Origin: Mycobacterium sp. Aquia_216
GTDB lineage: Bacteria; Actinomycetota; Actinomycetes; Mycobacteriales; Mycobacteriaceae
Assembly: GCF_026723865.1 (NCBI RefSeq)
Contig: NZ_CP113529.1
Coordinates: 1,922,001 to 1,986,000, forward strand
Direction of reading: 5' to 3'
DNA length: 64,000 nt
This document shows, piece by piece, positions 42,695 through 51,877 of the stretch. Position 1 is the first letter of the stretch; each line of letters starts with the position of its first letter. The notes beneath the pieces are model-generated. The model had not been told where the DNA came from, did no database searches, and saw only the letters and a list, made by a program, of their open reading frames with translations. The position numbers and the translations under genes are program-made.

Positions 42695-43054
42695 ATGAAA
42701 ATCGTGGTTATTGCGGCGGCGATGGTGGCCACGACGTTTGGATGTGCGCCCCTGGCGAATGGCATTACCGCCGAGGAGGCGTGCAGGAAGACGTACAACT
42801 GGCCCATCCCGATGCCTCCATTGACCGGCTGGTCAATGGAGTACACCATGACCGACTCGACTAGCTCCTGCTTTACTGATATCTCGGCCATTGCGCCTGA
42901 TGGCCACGACGTAATGAACGACACCATCAAAGCCCCTATCCCGTTCGCGTGGTGGAAGATCGCGACTCAGTCGCCATCGGCAGGGACGAGGGTTCAGATG
43001 GACGCGCAGATCAAGCTAACCGTCGTGGAAGACCAGCACGCGCCCGGCCAATGA
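42695..43054 (+). CDS. Small secreted protein of unknown function
   Basis: Protein of 119 residues from ATG 42695 with AAGGAGAG upstream. Signal peptide MKIVVIAAAMVATTFGCAPL; a Cys at the end of the signal might be lipidated, but the lipobox is poor. The mature part has two more cysteines (AEEACRKTYNWPIPMPPLTG, DSTSSCFTDISAIAPDG). I do not recognise a domain. It is followed by a long hairpin that may terminate transcription. Confidence 0.6.
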   Translation: MKIVVIAAAMVATTFGCAPLANGITAEEACRKTYNWPIPMPPLTGWSMEYTMTDSTSSCFTDISAIAPDGHDVMNDTIKAPIPFAWWKIATQSPSAGTRVQMDAQIKLTVVEDQHAPGQ

Positions 43055-43112
43055 GGAGTGACAAACGCACGTATACCCGCACCGCCACCTTGTCGACCAA
43101 CGGGAACTATTG

Positions 43113-43147
43113 CGCGGAAGGTGTTGATGCCATCAACACCTTCCGCG
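43113..43147. terminator. Long perfect hairpin
   Basis: CGCGGAAGGTGTTG (43113-43126) is followed by ATGCCAT and by its exact complement CAACACCTTCCGCG (43134-43147); ATG/CAT in the loop extends the pairing to 17 bp around a single base. Only TTT follows, so it could be a terminator for the secreted-protein gene or a mobile-element end. Confidence 0.55.
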
Positions 43148-43231
43148 TTTCCACAGGTCATTTTGGCGTCACTGCGCGTACTTTCGCGTAAACAAATTCC
43201 ATGTTTCCGCAGCTCAAGGGGATTTTTTGAG

Positions 43232-43258
43232 GCGGGTTCGATTCCCGGCAGCTCCACC
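43232..43258 (+). repeat. tmRNA 3'-end copy B
   Basis: GCGGGTTCGATTCCCGGCAG continues CTCCACC; it repeats the T arm and acceptor end of ssrA (4738-4763) with no tmRNA body in front. The flank after it also resembles the flank after ssrA (CTCTGGCC, then GTTTTCTTT and TCAA). It marks the end of the first island segment. Confidence 0.82.
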
Positions 43259-43261
43259 GAA

Positions 43262-43300
43262 AACCGGCTGGCCAGAGCCCAGGCTCTGGCCGGTTTTCTT
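43262..43300 (+). terminator. Intrinsic terminator after copy B
   Basis: GGCCAGAGC and GCTCTGGCC (9 bp) enclose CCAG, with outer AACCGG/CCGGTT pairing, then TTTTCTTTC. A weaker relative of this hairpin follows ssrA itself and repeat copy E. Confidence 0.75.
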
Positions 43301-43596
43301 TCTCGTCAAGATGTGCTGTGGAGCGACGGCCATGTAGCTATTTCACCGATGCAAAGTTGCGACTGGACCTCCACACGTAGCTCAACGTGCGGCAGCTCGA
43401 CGACGATAACGTCTTCTAGGGTCTCGTTAATTGCGACGCGCGTGGACGTCCCCACACTGGCCACCATCGGCTTACGGTCACAGGCATCTAGAGTGATGTT
43501 TGGTATGAATTTTCGCTGCTAGGGTGGGTTTCGCCCTCCCCGCTGGGCCGTCAGGAGAGTTCAATCCTGACAGGGGCTCTGCATCAAGGAGTGCTC
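43301..43596. other. Short stretch without recognisable gene
   Basis: No recognised gene; the minus strand has a short protein-like run (STRVAINETLEDVIVVELPH) that I cannot assign. A GGAGTG ribosome site at the end serves the next gene. Confidence 0.35.
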
Positions 43597-44043
43597 ATGA
43601 TCTATCGCCTTGCTATCGGGGTGCTCGCCGCATTGGCGGTGGTAGTCATCGTCCCTGCCGACGGCCATGCCGATCCGCCGACGAAGTGTTTGACCAACAC
43701 CCCGAAAGGCAAGCAGGTCTACGTGCCCTGTGATCTGCTCAACGCCGGCGCCAATTTCCCGCCGGGGCAGCGTTGTCCTCCACCGCTCGAGCAGTACCCG
43801 AAAGATGTGGCGGACTGGTGTGGCGAAGGCCCAGGCCTTGCGAGTCCCACGCCGGCGACTCCTACAAGTCCGACGACTCCGACAAGTCCCCCGACCCCGA
43901 CGACTCCTACAAGCCGGACGGCTTCGACAAGTCCCGCGACCCCGACGACTCCTACGAGCGCGCCCAGTCCTACGAGCCCGACCAGCGCTACGAGCACGAC
44001 CAGCGCGACGAGCCCGACCAGCTCTACCAGTCCGGGCAGTTGA
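43597..44043 (+). CDS. Secreted protein with Thr/Ser/Pro-rich tail
   Basis: Protein of 148 residues from ATG 43597. Signal peptide MIYRLAIGVLAALAVVVIVP ending near GHA-D. The mature part has a small Cys-containing head (KCLTNTPKGKQVYVPCDLLN, RCPPPLEQYPKDVADWCGEG) and then about 65 residues of T, S and P (TPATPTSPTTPTSPPTPTTP...). The tail is encoded by an imperfect minisatellite of CC-GAC-GACTCCTACAAG-type units, open in all three frames. Such tails are often O-glycosylated and span the cell wall. It is the only gene between tmRNA-end copies B and C. Confidence 0.7.
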   Translation: MIYRLAIGVLAALAVVVIVPADGHADPPTKCLTNTPKGKQVYVPCDLLNAGANFPPGQRCPPPLEQYPKDVADWCGEGPGLASPTPATPTSPTTPTSPPTPTTPTSRTASTSPATPTTPTSAPSPTSPTSATSTTSATSPTSSTSPGS

Positions 44044-44054
44044 TCGTGAGAATT

Positions 44055-44183
44055 GATGCCGTCAAGACTCGAAACAAACCGCAGGTATCGAGGAGGTACT
44101 GGACTCGAACGAAATAGAACGAACCGGTAGTTCGAAAGGCACATTGCCTGGTAGAGAGCCGGTTTCGATTCCTGGCAGCTCCG
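44055..44183 (+). repeat. tmRNA 3'-end copy C with 110-bp conserved arm
   Basis: Starts ATGCCGTCAAGACTCGAA (44056-44073), continues with GAACGAACCGGTAGTTCG and CTGGTAGAGAGCC, and ends GGTTTCGATTCCTGGCAGCT CC. The end copies the ssrA T arm and acceptor strand. The upstream 100 bases match copies D and E but not ssrA, so they look like the attachment arm of a family of related elements. The next 258 bases up to the copper ATPase stop hold no gene I can see. Confidence 0.78.
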
Positions 44184-44441
44184 CTGAGAAACGCAGGTTG
44201 ACGGCAACAAAATGTGGGTTACCCCCGGGCCGGCAATGGCGTTGGGGGCCTGAGTATTTCGACACTCGCGGGTGGCATCAGTAATTAACCTGCGTGCAAA
44301 GCGGGTATGTGATCGCTAGCGTTCCAAGGACCGTCGGTCGCGTCGCGCGGTCAAACCGCATGCTTGCGTATCGATAATTCGATTGAGACTCGTGGTCGTC
44401 CACCTAGATCGCATTGATCGGGAGCGCCGACCGATGTGCTG

Positions 44442-47003
44442 TCATCCTCGGGTTTGGTCAGTGATGGGTTGGTGTTGGGCGGCAACGGTTTCCGCCCGAG
44501 CTTCAATCGTTGATGGTTCGGCACCGCGCGTTGGCTGGATCCGGTAGCGGCGTAGGCGGTTGGCGTTGCCGACGACCGAGAGTGAGGACAGGGCCATGGC
44601 GCCGGCGGCGATCATCGGCGAGAGCCGCAGCCCGAGCAGCGGATAGAGGACCCCCGCGGCGAGCGGGATGCCGATGGCGTTGTAAATCAGAGCAAAGAAG
44701 AGATTCTGCCGGATGTTGCGCATGGTGGCGCGCGAGAGCCGGATCGATGTGACCACACCGGCGAGTGATCCCGAAATCAGCGTGATATCGGCGGCTTCGA
44801 TCGCGACATCGGTACCGGTGCCGATAGCCAGGCCGACGTCGGCTTGGGCGAGGGCGGGAGCGTCGTTGATGCCGTCACCGACCATCCCGACCCTTCGGCC
44901 CTCGCTTTGCAGCCGGCGGATCTCGCTGGCCTTGTGCTGGGGTAGGACTTCGGCCAATACCCGTTCGACCCCGACCTGGCGAGCGATCGCGGCGGCGGTG
45001 CGCGCGTTGTCTCCGGTGATCATCACGACTTGCAGGCCCAACTTGTGCAGGGCGGCGATAGCCGCCGCGGACTCCTCCTTGACGGTGTCAGCGACCGCGA
45101 AGACCCCTGCCGGGTGGCTGTCGACGGCGGCGAGAATCGGGGTCTTTCCTGCGGCGGCTAATTCTGCGCCGATGTGCTCGAGTTCAGCTGTGTCGATACC
45201 ATTTTCGGCCAGCAACGTTGCGGTGCCAACAAGTACGCTAAGCCCCGCGACGGTGGCCCGGACGCCCTTGCCGGTAACTGACTCAAACGCCGACACGGCG
45301 GGAAGGTTGATGCTTCGATCGCGGGCGCCGGTAACCACCGCACTGGCGATGGGGTGTTCGCTGTCGGCTTCGGCGGCCGCAACCAGCATGAGCAGTTCGC
45401 TCTCCGTGACCGCTCCGGTCACGCGGACATCGGTAAGAGCCGGTTTACCGGCGGTGATAGTGCCGGTCTTGTCCATCACGATGGTGTCGAGCTTATGCGC
45501 GGTCTCGAGCGCTTCGGCCGAACGGATCAGAATGCCCGCGCGGGCACCCTTGCCGGTGCCGACCATGATCGACAGGGGGGTCGCCAGACCGAGTGCGCAG
45601 GGGCAGGCGATGATAAGAACCGCTACCGCCGATACCAACGCCTGGGTCAATGTGGGTGCCGGCCCGACGACGAACCAGATCGCGAAAGTGGCGATGGCAG
45701 TGGCGATCACGACCGGCACGAAGTAGGCCGAGATCGCGTCGGCCAACCGCTGGATCGGAGCTCGCGACGCCTGTGCCTGCTGCACCATACGGATGATCTG
45801 CGCCAGCATGGTGTCCGCGCCGACTTTAGCCGCACGCACCCGCAACGAGCCGGTGGTGTTGACCGTCGCGCCGATGACCACGTCGCCGGCGTGCTTGACC
45901 ACCGGCATGGATTCCCCGGTCACCATCGACTCGTCAACGGCGGAATGCCCGGACAACACGGTAGCGTCGACCGGGATTTTCTCCCCGGGACGGATCAGGA
46001 TTTCGTCACCGACGATAACCTCATCGACGGGGATCTCGGTTTGGGCATTGTCGCGCAGGACACGGGCGGTACGGGCGCGCAAGCCAAGCAGGGCACGGAT
46101 GGCTTCGCCGGTCCCGGCCTTCGCGCGGGCTTCTAGTAGCCGGCCCAGCATAATTAGGGTCAGGATCACTCCGACTGCCTCGAAATACACATCGCGCAGT
46201 CCGGCCGGCAAGGCCCAGGAAGCGACCGTGACCAGCAGGCTATAGGTGTAGGCCGCCAGCGTGCCTAACGTGATGAGGCTGTTCATGTCGGCGCTGCGGT
46301 GCGCCAGCGCCAGCCAACCGGTGCGGTGGATCGGCCAGCCCACGTAAAACATCACCGGGGTGATCACCGTCAGCTGCAGCCAATGGTTGAGCAAGACCGA
46401 CGGCACCCAGTGGGCGCCCAACGGTTGAGCCATCACCGCATACAGCACCGGGACGGTGAGTACCGCGCCGATCACGACCCGGCGGGTCAGGTCGGCGATT
46501 TCCGTGTGTCTTTCTGCTGCCTGCGGAGCTTCGACCTCGGCGGCAGTCGGCCCACTAGCACCCGCAGAAGGGGTGTAACCAATTGCAGTGTCAGGTCTTT
46601 CGGCTCCGAGAGATGCAGCGGCCGTTCCATTGGGGTTTACGACCACAGTGCCGTGAATCATATTCATCCCGCAGCTAAACCCGAATGACCCCGGCTGTTC
46701 TGGGGTGAACCTGACGATGGTGCGCTCGTGCGCAGGTAGGGTCGCCGACAAATTGAGGTCGGGAAAGACCACCCGCGAGCTGCAATCGCCGGCTTCCTGC
46801 CGGTCGAATTCGACCTCCACGGGAATGCCGCGGCGCACCTCTATGACGTTGGGGCTATACCCACCACGCACCGTCACCTCGATGCGCTGCACCCCGTCGC
46901 TGACCACGGCGGCCTGGGGGCGTCGCGGGGCAAAGAAATACCACGCCAACCCAGCGATCGCCAACGCCGCGCCCACCAGAACGCCAGCATCAACACCGGA
47001 CAT
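44442..47003 (-). CDS. Copper-exporting P1B-type ATPase with N-terminal cupredoxin-like domain
   Basis: Protein of 853 residues from ATG 47003 (GAGGAG upstream). An N-terminal helix is followed by a cupredoxin-like domain at about 40-120 ([37 protein letters not shown]) that supplies Cys, Met and His ligands in place of the usual HMA domain. The ATPase core has the TGES actuator ([12 protein letters not shown]), the metal-channel CPC in [25 protein letters not shown] and [16 protein letters not shown], with eight membrane helices. It exports Cu(I). A CsoR-like palindrome lies upstream of the small gene that precedes it. Confidence 0.92.
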   Translation of the reverse strand: MSGVDAGVLVGAALAIAGLAWYFFAPRRPQAAVVSDGVQRIEVTVRGGYSPNVIEVRRGIPVEVEFDRQEAGDCSSRVVFPDLNLSATLPAHERTIVRFTPEQPGSFGFSCGMNMIHGTVVVNPNGTAAASLGAERPDTAIGYTPSAGASGPTAAEVEAPQAAERHTEIADLTRRVVIGAVLTVPVLYAVMAQPLGAHWVPSVLLNHWLQLTVITPVMFYVGWPIHRTGWLALAHRSADMNSLITLGTLAAYTYSLLVTVASWALPAGLRDVYFEAVGVILTLIMLGRLLEARAKAGTGEAIRALLGLRARTARVLRDNAQTEIPVDEVIVGDEILIRPGEKIPVDATVLSGHSAVDESMVTGESMPVVKHAGDVVIGATVNTTGSLRVRAAKVGADTMLAQIIRMVQQAQASRAPIQRLADAISAYFVPVVIATAIATFAIWFVVGPAPTLTQALVSAVAVLIIACPCALGLATPLSIMVGTGKGARAGILIRSAEALETAHKLDTIVMDKTGTITAGKPALTDVRVTGAVTESELLMLVAAAEADSEHPIASAVVTGARDRSINLPAVSAFESVTGKGVRATVAGLSVLVGTATLLAENGIDTAELEHIGAELAAAGKTPILAAVDSHPAGVFAVADTVKEESAAAIAALHKLGLQVVMITGDNARTAAAIARQVGVERVLAEVLPQHKASEIRRLQSEGRRVGMVGDGINDAPALAQADVGLAIGTGTDVAIEAADITLISGSLAGVVTSIRLSRATMRNIRQNLFFALIYNAIGIPLAAGVLYPLLGLRLSPMIAAGAMALSSLSVVGNANRLRRYRIQPTRGAEPSTIEARAETVAAQHQPITDQTRG

Positions 47004-47030
47004 CATGAACTCCTCAACAGCAGACACGAA

Positions 47031-47307
47031 TTAGACGTCGTGCTCTGGACGGCGCCCCGAAATGCCTTGCCGTACCAGTTCGTTCATCCGGGTCTGATAC
47101 GTCTCGGCATCGATCTCCCCAGTCAGCCGCTGCCGGGCGATAACCGCCTCGACGATGAGGGCCCGACACCGCCGCAGGCTCGTGCCCGTAGCCAACGGCA
47201 CTAGATCGGATAGCCCACCGGTGGCCCGTTTCGTTGCGATCCGCCCGGCAGATGCGCGCGATCCAGGCGCTCGCGACGAAGGTAACCATCAGTAGCACAA
47301 CGATCAC
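47031..47307 (-). pseudogene. SHOCT-domain membrane protein, frameshifted
   Basis: The start reads MIVVLLMVTFVASAWIARIC, a membrane helix. In the next frame the minus strand reads CRALIVEAVIARQRLTGEID and AETYQTRMNELVRQGISGRR, then PEHDV and a stop at 47031. That is a SHOCT domain, which normally follows a membrane helix in one small protein. One indel in the middle would join them. It lies 28 bases upstream of the copper ATPase in the same direction. Confidence 0.65.
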
Positions 47308-47417
47308 CAGCGTGGCCCTGTAAGACTTGTGATCTGCCCGGACGCCGCCATGACGATGCCTACCTCTTCGCTACTGCAGCGCAGATGGCTACATATCCGA
47401 TTCAGCATGGTCCAGTG

Positions 47418-47435
47418 ATACCCCCTAGGGGTAGT
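47418..47435. promoter_or_regulatory. CsoR-like copper operator
   Basis: ATACCCCCTAGGGGTAGT, with a TACCCC..GGGGTA inverted repeat around CTAG. It resembles GC-tract operators bound by CsoR-type copper repressors and lies about 110 bases before the SHOCT/ATPase pair. No csoR gene is nearby, so a regulator elsewhere would be needed. Confidence 0.55.
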
Positions 47436-47533
47436 GGCTTATGTCACTTACCCCAGGGAAATAAGTCTCTAACGCGGCGACAACCGCCGCCGCGGGATCG
47501 AAGGTCGAAGGTCCCTGATGTGCGTGCCGACTT

Positions 47534-47660
47534 GGCGCCGTCAAGACTCGAAGCGAAACTTTGGGGTAACGACTGGTGAATGGGAACGAGAAGTAACGAA
47601 CCGGCAGTTCAGACGCCAAAACGTCTGGTAGACCGCCGGTCTCGATTCCCGCCAGCTCAG
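47534..47660 (+). repeat. tmRNA 3'-end copy D with conserved arm
   Basis: GCCGTCAAGACTCGAA (47537-47552), then GTAACGAACCGGCAGTTC, CGTCTGGTAGACC and GCCGGTCTCGATTCCCGCCA GCTCA. It has the same order and length (about 127 bp) as copies C and E and ends 15 bases before the MFS permease stop. The T arm is more diverged (CCGCCAG for CCGGCAG). Confidence 0.75.
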
Positions 47661-47675
47661 CGGCAGGAAGCTCAG

Positions 47676-48974
47676 CTATCTCTTCGTCTCGACGGGTACG
47701 AGGTCTTCCGTGAGGGCCTCGTCGGCTAGGTCTTCAAGTTCTCTGCCTTTCGTCTCTGGGCCCAGCAGGTAGCCGACCAGCGTCAAGGCCCAGAGGCCGG
47801 CCAGTGCCAGGTATGGGGTCTCTAGCCCATACCGCGTAATCGCCCAGCCGACGATGGTCGGCGCGGCGATGGAGACGACACGACCGCCGCCAACAGCGAT
47901 TCCGAAACCGGTGCCGCGCAAGACCGTTGGGAAAAGCTCCGAGATGTAGGCGTCGCCAACGCCCCAAAGCCAGCCGATCGTGGCGATGGCAATCGCGCCG
48001 AAGATCAGATACCTGTTTAGCGAGTAAGAGGTGGCAGCCAGGACCGTTGAGGCAATCTCAATAAGCGCGGCAAGGATCGCCGAGGGCCGACGACCTACCC
48101 AATCGGCGAGCGCGGTCCCGAGGTAGACGAAAACGACCTGCAACAGGAAGAAGACCAGCGCGTAGCGGATTGCCTCGATGGGCGATGCATGAAATCTCTT
48201 CACAATGTAGGTCGTCAAGAAAATCGACACGCCCCAGAAGCCAACCGCGTTGGCGGTGTAGATGAGCCAGCCGGAGATGAGGCGTCGCCGCACCCCGGGA
48301 AGTTGCCAAAGCCGCGGCTTCGCAACGCCGCTCACGATTTTGGCCTGCACGTCGGCATAGCGGTGCGACTCTGTGATGCCTCGTCGGACAAGGAACAACA
48401 CGATGGCCGGGACAATCGCCACGATGAACGCCGATTGCCAACCGAAATGGGGGACCAGGGCCAGCGCAACGGCTGCGGCGAGAACGTAACCCAACGAGAA
48501 GAAGGAGAAGATCACACCACCGACGCCGAGGGCGCGGGTCTTCGTCGGCCAAACTTCAGCAGTGTATGGGGCGCCGACCGCGAGTTCCCCTGCACCGCCC
48601 ACGCCGGTGAGGAAGCGAAGGCCCGTGAAGGCGGCGATGTTCGTCGTGAGTCCTGCTAGTGCGGTAGTTACGCCGTAGAGCAGGATCGACGCCCCGAGCG
48701 TGGCTTTACGCCCCCACCTGTCAGCGGCGTATCCGAACCCGATCGTGCCGATCGTGTAGCCGAGCAGAAAGATCGAACCTATATATCCGGCTTCGGCGTC
48801 GGTGATGTGCAACGTCTTTTTGATGTCCGGCAGCACCAGGCCGTAGATGTTCACCGCGTAGGAGTCGAAGCCGTAGCCCAGTCCGGCCGTCACTGCGACG
48901 AAAAGGGCCTGTTTGAAAGTCGCAGGTGTGGCTCGCGGCACCTGGGTCAGGATGCTGCCCGCGTTCGACGTCAT
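47676..48974 (-). CDS. MFS transporter (sugar/aromatic-acid porter type)
   Basis: Protein of 432 residues with 12 predicted helices. MFS signature GYAADRWGRKATLGASILLY after helix 2, GVGGAGELAVGAPYTAEVWP in helix 4 and ALADWVGRRPSAILAAL between helices 8 and 9. The end LLGPETKGRELEDLADEAL carries the PETKG motif of sugar-porter-like MFS proteins, also found in aromatic-acid:H+ symporters. It is the first gene after tmRNA-end copy D; substrate is unknown. Confidence 0.87.
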   Translation of the reverse strand: MTSNAGSILTQVPRATPATFKQALFVAVTAGLGYGFDSYAVNIYGLVLPDIKKTLHITDAEAGYIGSIFLLGYTIGTIGFGYAADRWGRKATLGASILLYGVTTALAGLTTNIAAFTGLRFLTGVGGAGELAVGAPYTAEVWPTKTRALGVGGVIFSFFSLGYVLAAAVALALVPHFGWQSAFIVAIVPAIVLFLVRRGITESHRYADVQAKIVSGVAKPRLWQLPGVRRRLISGWLIYTANAVGFWGVSIFLTTYIVKRFHASPIEAIRYALVFFLLQVVFVYLGTALADWVGRRPSAILAALIEIASTVLAATSYSLNRYLIFGAIAIATIGWLWGVGDAYISELFPTVLRGTGFGIAVGGGRVVSIAAPTIVGWAITRYGLETPYLALAGLWALTLVGYLLGPETKGRELEDLADEALTEDLVPVETKR

Positions 48975-49363
48975 CCCGGAACGGTATGCGGCCGGGCTAT
49001 TTGTGCAGAAGGATCACGATCGGCTTGATCGGAACAATCCGCCTTCCGACGTTGGCCAGGTCGGGTTGGCGATATCGTCTTCGCGAATGACGCGGCGAAA
49101 GGGATGTCGTGACGGCGATCGGCGTGTTAAAAGTCCTTTGATGGACCCGCGATTGACGGTGTGGGACGCGTCGTCGGGCCGGACGTCATCGCCCGCGCCG
49201 ACAGGCGCGTTTCGAATCACACTAGGCAATGTTCGGAGGCCCACCGATCAGGTGCCGACGTTGTCTCCTATGCCATCGACGTCGGCTCGCCGCGGTGAAA
49301 GACTTCGCGCATGCTAGACACCGCAGCACCGAATCCTTTCTCCCGACTTGGCAAGGACATGTC
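48975..49363. other. Gap without recognisable gene
   Basis: No coding frame here looks like a real protein and I see no strong palindrome. It should hold the divergent promoters of the MFS gene and the Bax-inhibitor-like gene; AAGGA before 49364 is the ribosome site of the latter. Confidence 0.45.
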
Positions 49364-50017
49364 ATGAGCACAGCCGAATTCAGCGCGGTCGGGGCGCAGA
49401 ATCGCACTCGTACTCTCTTCGGTCAGGTCATGTGGTTGGTGGCTGCCACCGCGGGACTTTTCGCGCTCGGCGCCTACCTGGGCCGAAACCTCGGTAACGG
49501 CCTGGCGTTCGTGTTCTTCATTCTGGCGTTCATCTGCCTGATCGGCATGCGGTTCGCCGTCCGCAGCTCGGCGGGTCTAAGCATGGCACTGCTGTTGGGT
49601 GTGGGACTACTGATGGGGCTCGGGATGTCGCCGACGCTGGTCTACTACGCAGAGGCGGACCCCCAGGCACTGTGGGAGGCAGGCGGTGCGACGGCCCTGT
49701 TCGTTGCCGGCTGCGGCGCCTTCGGTTACGCCACTCGCACCGACCTGTCTGGGATCGCCCGTGTCGGCTTCTGGGCGTTACTTGCCCTCATCGGGTTCGG
49801 GGTCGTGTTGATCTTCGTCCACATTCCCGGCGGTGCGGTGATCTATTCGATTCTCGGGCTCGTCGTTTTTGCGGGTCTCACCATGGTCGACTTCCAGAGG
49901 CTCCGGCGATCTACGGATATGGACTCGGCACCGCTTATCGCCGCATCGATCTTCCTGGATGCGCTCAATGTGTTCTCGTTCTTCTTGCAGCTGTTTGGAG
50001 GCAGGGGCCGGGACTGA
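49364..50017 (+). CDS. Bax inhibitor-1/YccA-family membrane protein
   Basis: Protein of 217 residues with seven membrane segments from ATG 49364 (AAGGA upstream). The family layout is clear: FGQVMWLVAATAGLFALGAY, FILAFICLIGMRFAVRSSAG, and the C-terminal GLVVFAGLTMVDFQRLRRST then APLIAASIFLDALNVFSFFL, where Asp residues form the pH-sensing pair of the family. BI-1 proteins leak cations or modulate membrane proteases. No clear functional tie to its neighbours. Confidence 0.85.
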   Translation: MSTAEFSAVGAQNRTRTLFGQVMWLVAATAGLFALGAYLGRNLGNGLAFVFFILAFICLIGMRFAVRSSAGLSMALLLGVGLLMGLGMSPTLVYYAEADPQALWEAGGATALFVAGCGAFGYATRTDLSGIARVGFWALLALIGFGVVLIFVHIPGGAVIYSILGLVVFAGLTMVDFQRLRRSTDMDSAPLIAASIFLDALNVFSFFLQLFGGRGRD

Positions 50018-50212
50018 GAACCGCTGCCGCAAGGTCCCGGTTGCGGCCGGCTGGTGTTGGGCGTCGGATTTGCTAACTCTCAGTGAATGGCGCTGTGTAA
50101 CAGACTGCTTGGTTTCGCGATCGCTCACATCTCGGGCGACCGGGGCAATTTGGCTATGCCGATGCCGCGAAGCGAGGTCAGAATGAGCCCTGTGGACTCG
50201 GAAGGACGGAAC

Positions 50213-50662
50213 ATGACAACCCGGAGCTTCAACGCCGATCGGCACATCCCTCAACTCGTCCCGCACCGGTTGCCGCGCGATAGTCAAATCCACCATCCGG
50301 CCGTGCTGGCAGAGGCGAAGAGACGAAGCGAGAGACTGCACTTGCGGATGGCCGATCGCATCACCGCTTTCGCCGGCTCGATGAACTTCGTCTGGATTCA
50401 CGCGGTCATTTTCGCCGTGTGGATATTCATATTGGAAAAGTACTCGTGGCCGATACTGGCTCTGGTGGTATCGCTTGAAGCGATCTTCTTGTCGACGTTT
50501 GTCATGATCGGCCAGAATCGCCAAGCCGCCTTCCAACAGGCCCAAGCCGACCACGACTTTGAAGCTCAGGAACTGGAGCTCAAAGCCAACACCGAATTGA
50601 CCCGCCAAATCCAAATCCTCACAGAGGAATTGCACCGGCACTTCATCGGCGAATCCTCCTAG
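50213..50662 (+). CDS. DUF1003 membrane protein
   Basis: Protein of 149 residues from ATG 50213 (GGAAGGA upstream). DUF1003 hallmark: RMADRITAFAGSMNFVWIHA, VIFAVWIFILEKYSWPILAL, VVSLEAIFLSTFVMIGQNRQ, then a long charged coiled coil (AQADHDFEAQELELKANTEL). The family is membrane-bound with unknown role. The 195-base gap before it holds nothing I recognise. Confidence 0.83.
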   Translation: MTTRSFNADRHIPQLVPHRLPRDSQIHHPAVLAEAKRRSERLHLRMADRITAFAGSMNFVWIHAVIFAVWIFILEKYSWPILALVVSLEAIFLSTFVMIGQNRQAAFQQAQADHDFEAQELELKANTELTRQIQILTEELHRHFIGESS

Positions 50663-50717
50663 TGGTACCGACACCGACCCTAGACGCAGTACGCAGACAG
50701 ATGCTGGGCTCTCTGAT

Positions 50718-51701
50718 ATGACCGGTCGTCGAGTCGCTGTCTACTACGCGTGGAGCCGCCCAGCAGAAACCGGTGCTCCGCTTACCGTTATCGAAAATCG
50801 GTTTCCGGCGTTGTTCGAAAGTCGGCGGATGCTTTATCCGCGCTTGGAAGAGCTCTCGGATCCGAGTCGGTTCGACCAGACCGTGGCCGGATTCCTCGAC
50901 CATATCCTGAAGAAGAACTTCGCCGTCTTCGTCGAGCAGGCCCGCGCCCAGACCGGGCGGTCGGTAAGTGAGTCAGAGCGCGTCGAGGACGACGGCACGC
51001 TGGTTCTGCTCGGCGACGACCTGCTCGACACTGTCGACACACTCATCATTATTAGTTTCGATTCGCTGCGTACCGACCAGGAAGCAGCGGAATCCGAGTT
51101 GAGCGCCGTGCGGGCTTTCCTGGCGACACCCGGCAACCTGTTGGTCGTTTCCCCGCATCACGATATCGGTCGCGCGGAAGGGCTTTCGGGTCTTGACCGG
51201 TTGCAGCGCCAGGAGGCCGAGTTCTTTCATCACGGCGACAAGACCATCCCGCCGCAGCAGGGCTTTGGCGGTTTCGGACGCTCGCTGCTGGCCGGACTCG
51301 GTGTCCCGGTGGAGAACCGATTCGGGCTGCGCCCCGCCGCGGGACCGGATGGTTCGCCGATGCCGATCGAAATCGAAAGTGGGCTCGACCGGTTGAAGTT
51401 TCTCGACGGGGTAAGCACTTTCAATGTCCATCCCCATCTGCCGCACTTCGAGAGGCTCGGCGATGCCGTCCTGAAAATGAACGTGCTCGCTCGTCAGCGC
51501 ATCGACCCGACGGCACCAGCGCATCCCTTCCTCCACGGCGGGCGGTCTACCTTCGATGCCCTGCTGCACTCCGGGATAGGGGTTTTCGCAGGCGATGTCC
51601 TCGTCGGCGACGCCACCTTATGGAGTTCAACTGCCGGGGGTCTGGACAGCCTTCGACGCCTTTGGACGAACATCATCCAACGCCGCGCGTCCCCGAGATA
51701 A
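50718..51701 (+). CDS. Conserved hypothetical protein, unrecognised
   Basis: Protein of 327 residues from ATG 50718, soluble, no signal peptide. Segments such as DTLIIISFDSLRTDQEAAES, RAFLATPGNLLVVSPHHDIG and GGFGRSLLAGLGVPVENRFG suggest an alpha/beta fold of the ThuA or class I amidotransferase kind, with a PHHD motif. STFNVHPHLPHFERLGDAVL is a further His-rich run. I cannot name a family. It follows DUF1003 by 55 bases in the same direction. Confidence 0.6.
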   Translation: MTGRRVAVYYAWSRPAETGAPLTVIENRFPALFESRRMLYPRLEELSDPSRFDQTVAGFLDHILKKNFAVFVEQARAQTGRSVSESERVEDDGTLVLLGDDLLDTVDTLIIISFDSLRTDQEAAESELSAVRAFLATPGNLLVVSPHHDIGRAEGLSGLDRLQRQEAEFFHHGDKTIPPQQGFGGFGRSLLAGLGVPVENRFGLRPAAGPDGSPMPIEIESGLDRLKFLDGVSTFNVHPHLPHFERLGDAVLKMNVLARQRIDPTAPAHPFLHGGRSTFDALLHSGIGVFAGDVLVGDATLWSSTAGGLDSLRRLWTNIIQRRASPR

Positions 51702-51877
51702 ACGATGCGGGGTCCGCGGTGCGGACAATGTTCCGATCCAACTCATCGTGAGGCTTCGTTGTCGCCGGGCCTCGGTGGTCTGCCGGGGTTGCCCCGACCA
51801 AACCGGTTCAACTCGGCGAACTGTGGCGACTCCTGGCCGCTCCGCGCCGCGCGCATTGCAGCCGCTGCCGGACTATG

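Noticed and set aside
43113..43147. CRISPR or tandem repeat
   Set aside because: Single inverted repeat, no array of spaced direct repeats here or elsewhere in the window.
43773..44117. Asp/Ser/Tyr-rich alternative frame (DDSYKSDDSDKSPDPDDSYK)
   Set aside because: Product of the minisatellite in another frame; the chosen frame has a signal peptide, ribosome site and cysteine pairs.
44142..44183. Intact tRNA gene
   Set aside because: D-arm-like and T-arm-like parts are adjacent, with no room for an anticodon arm or a 5' acceptor strand; treated as tmRNA-end repeats.
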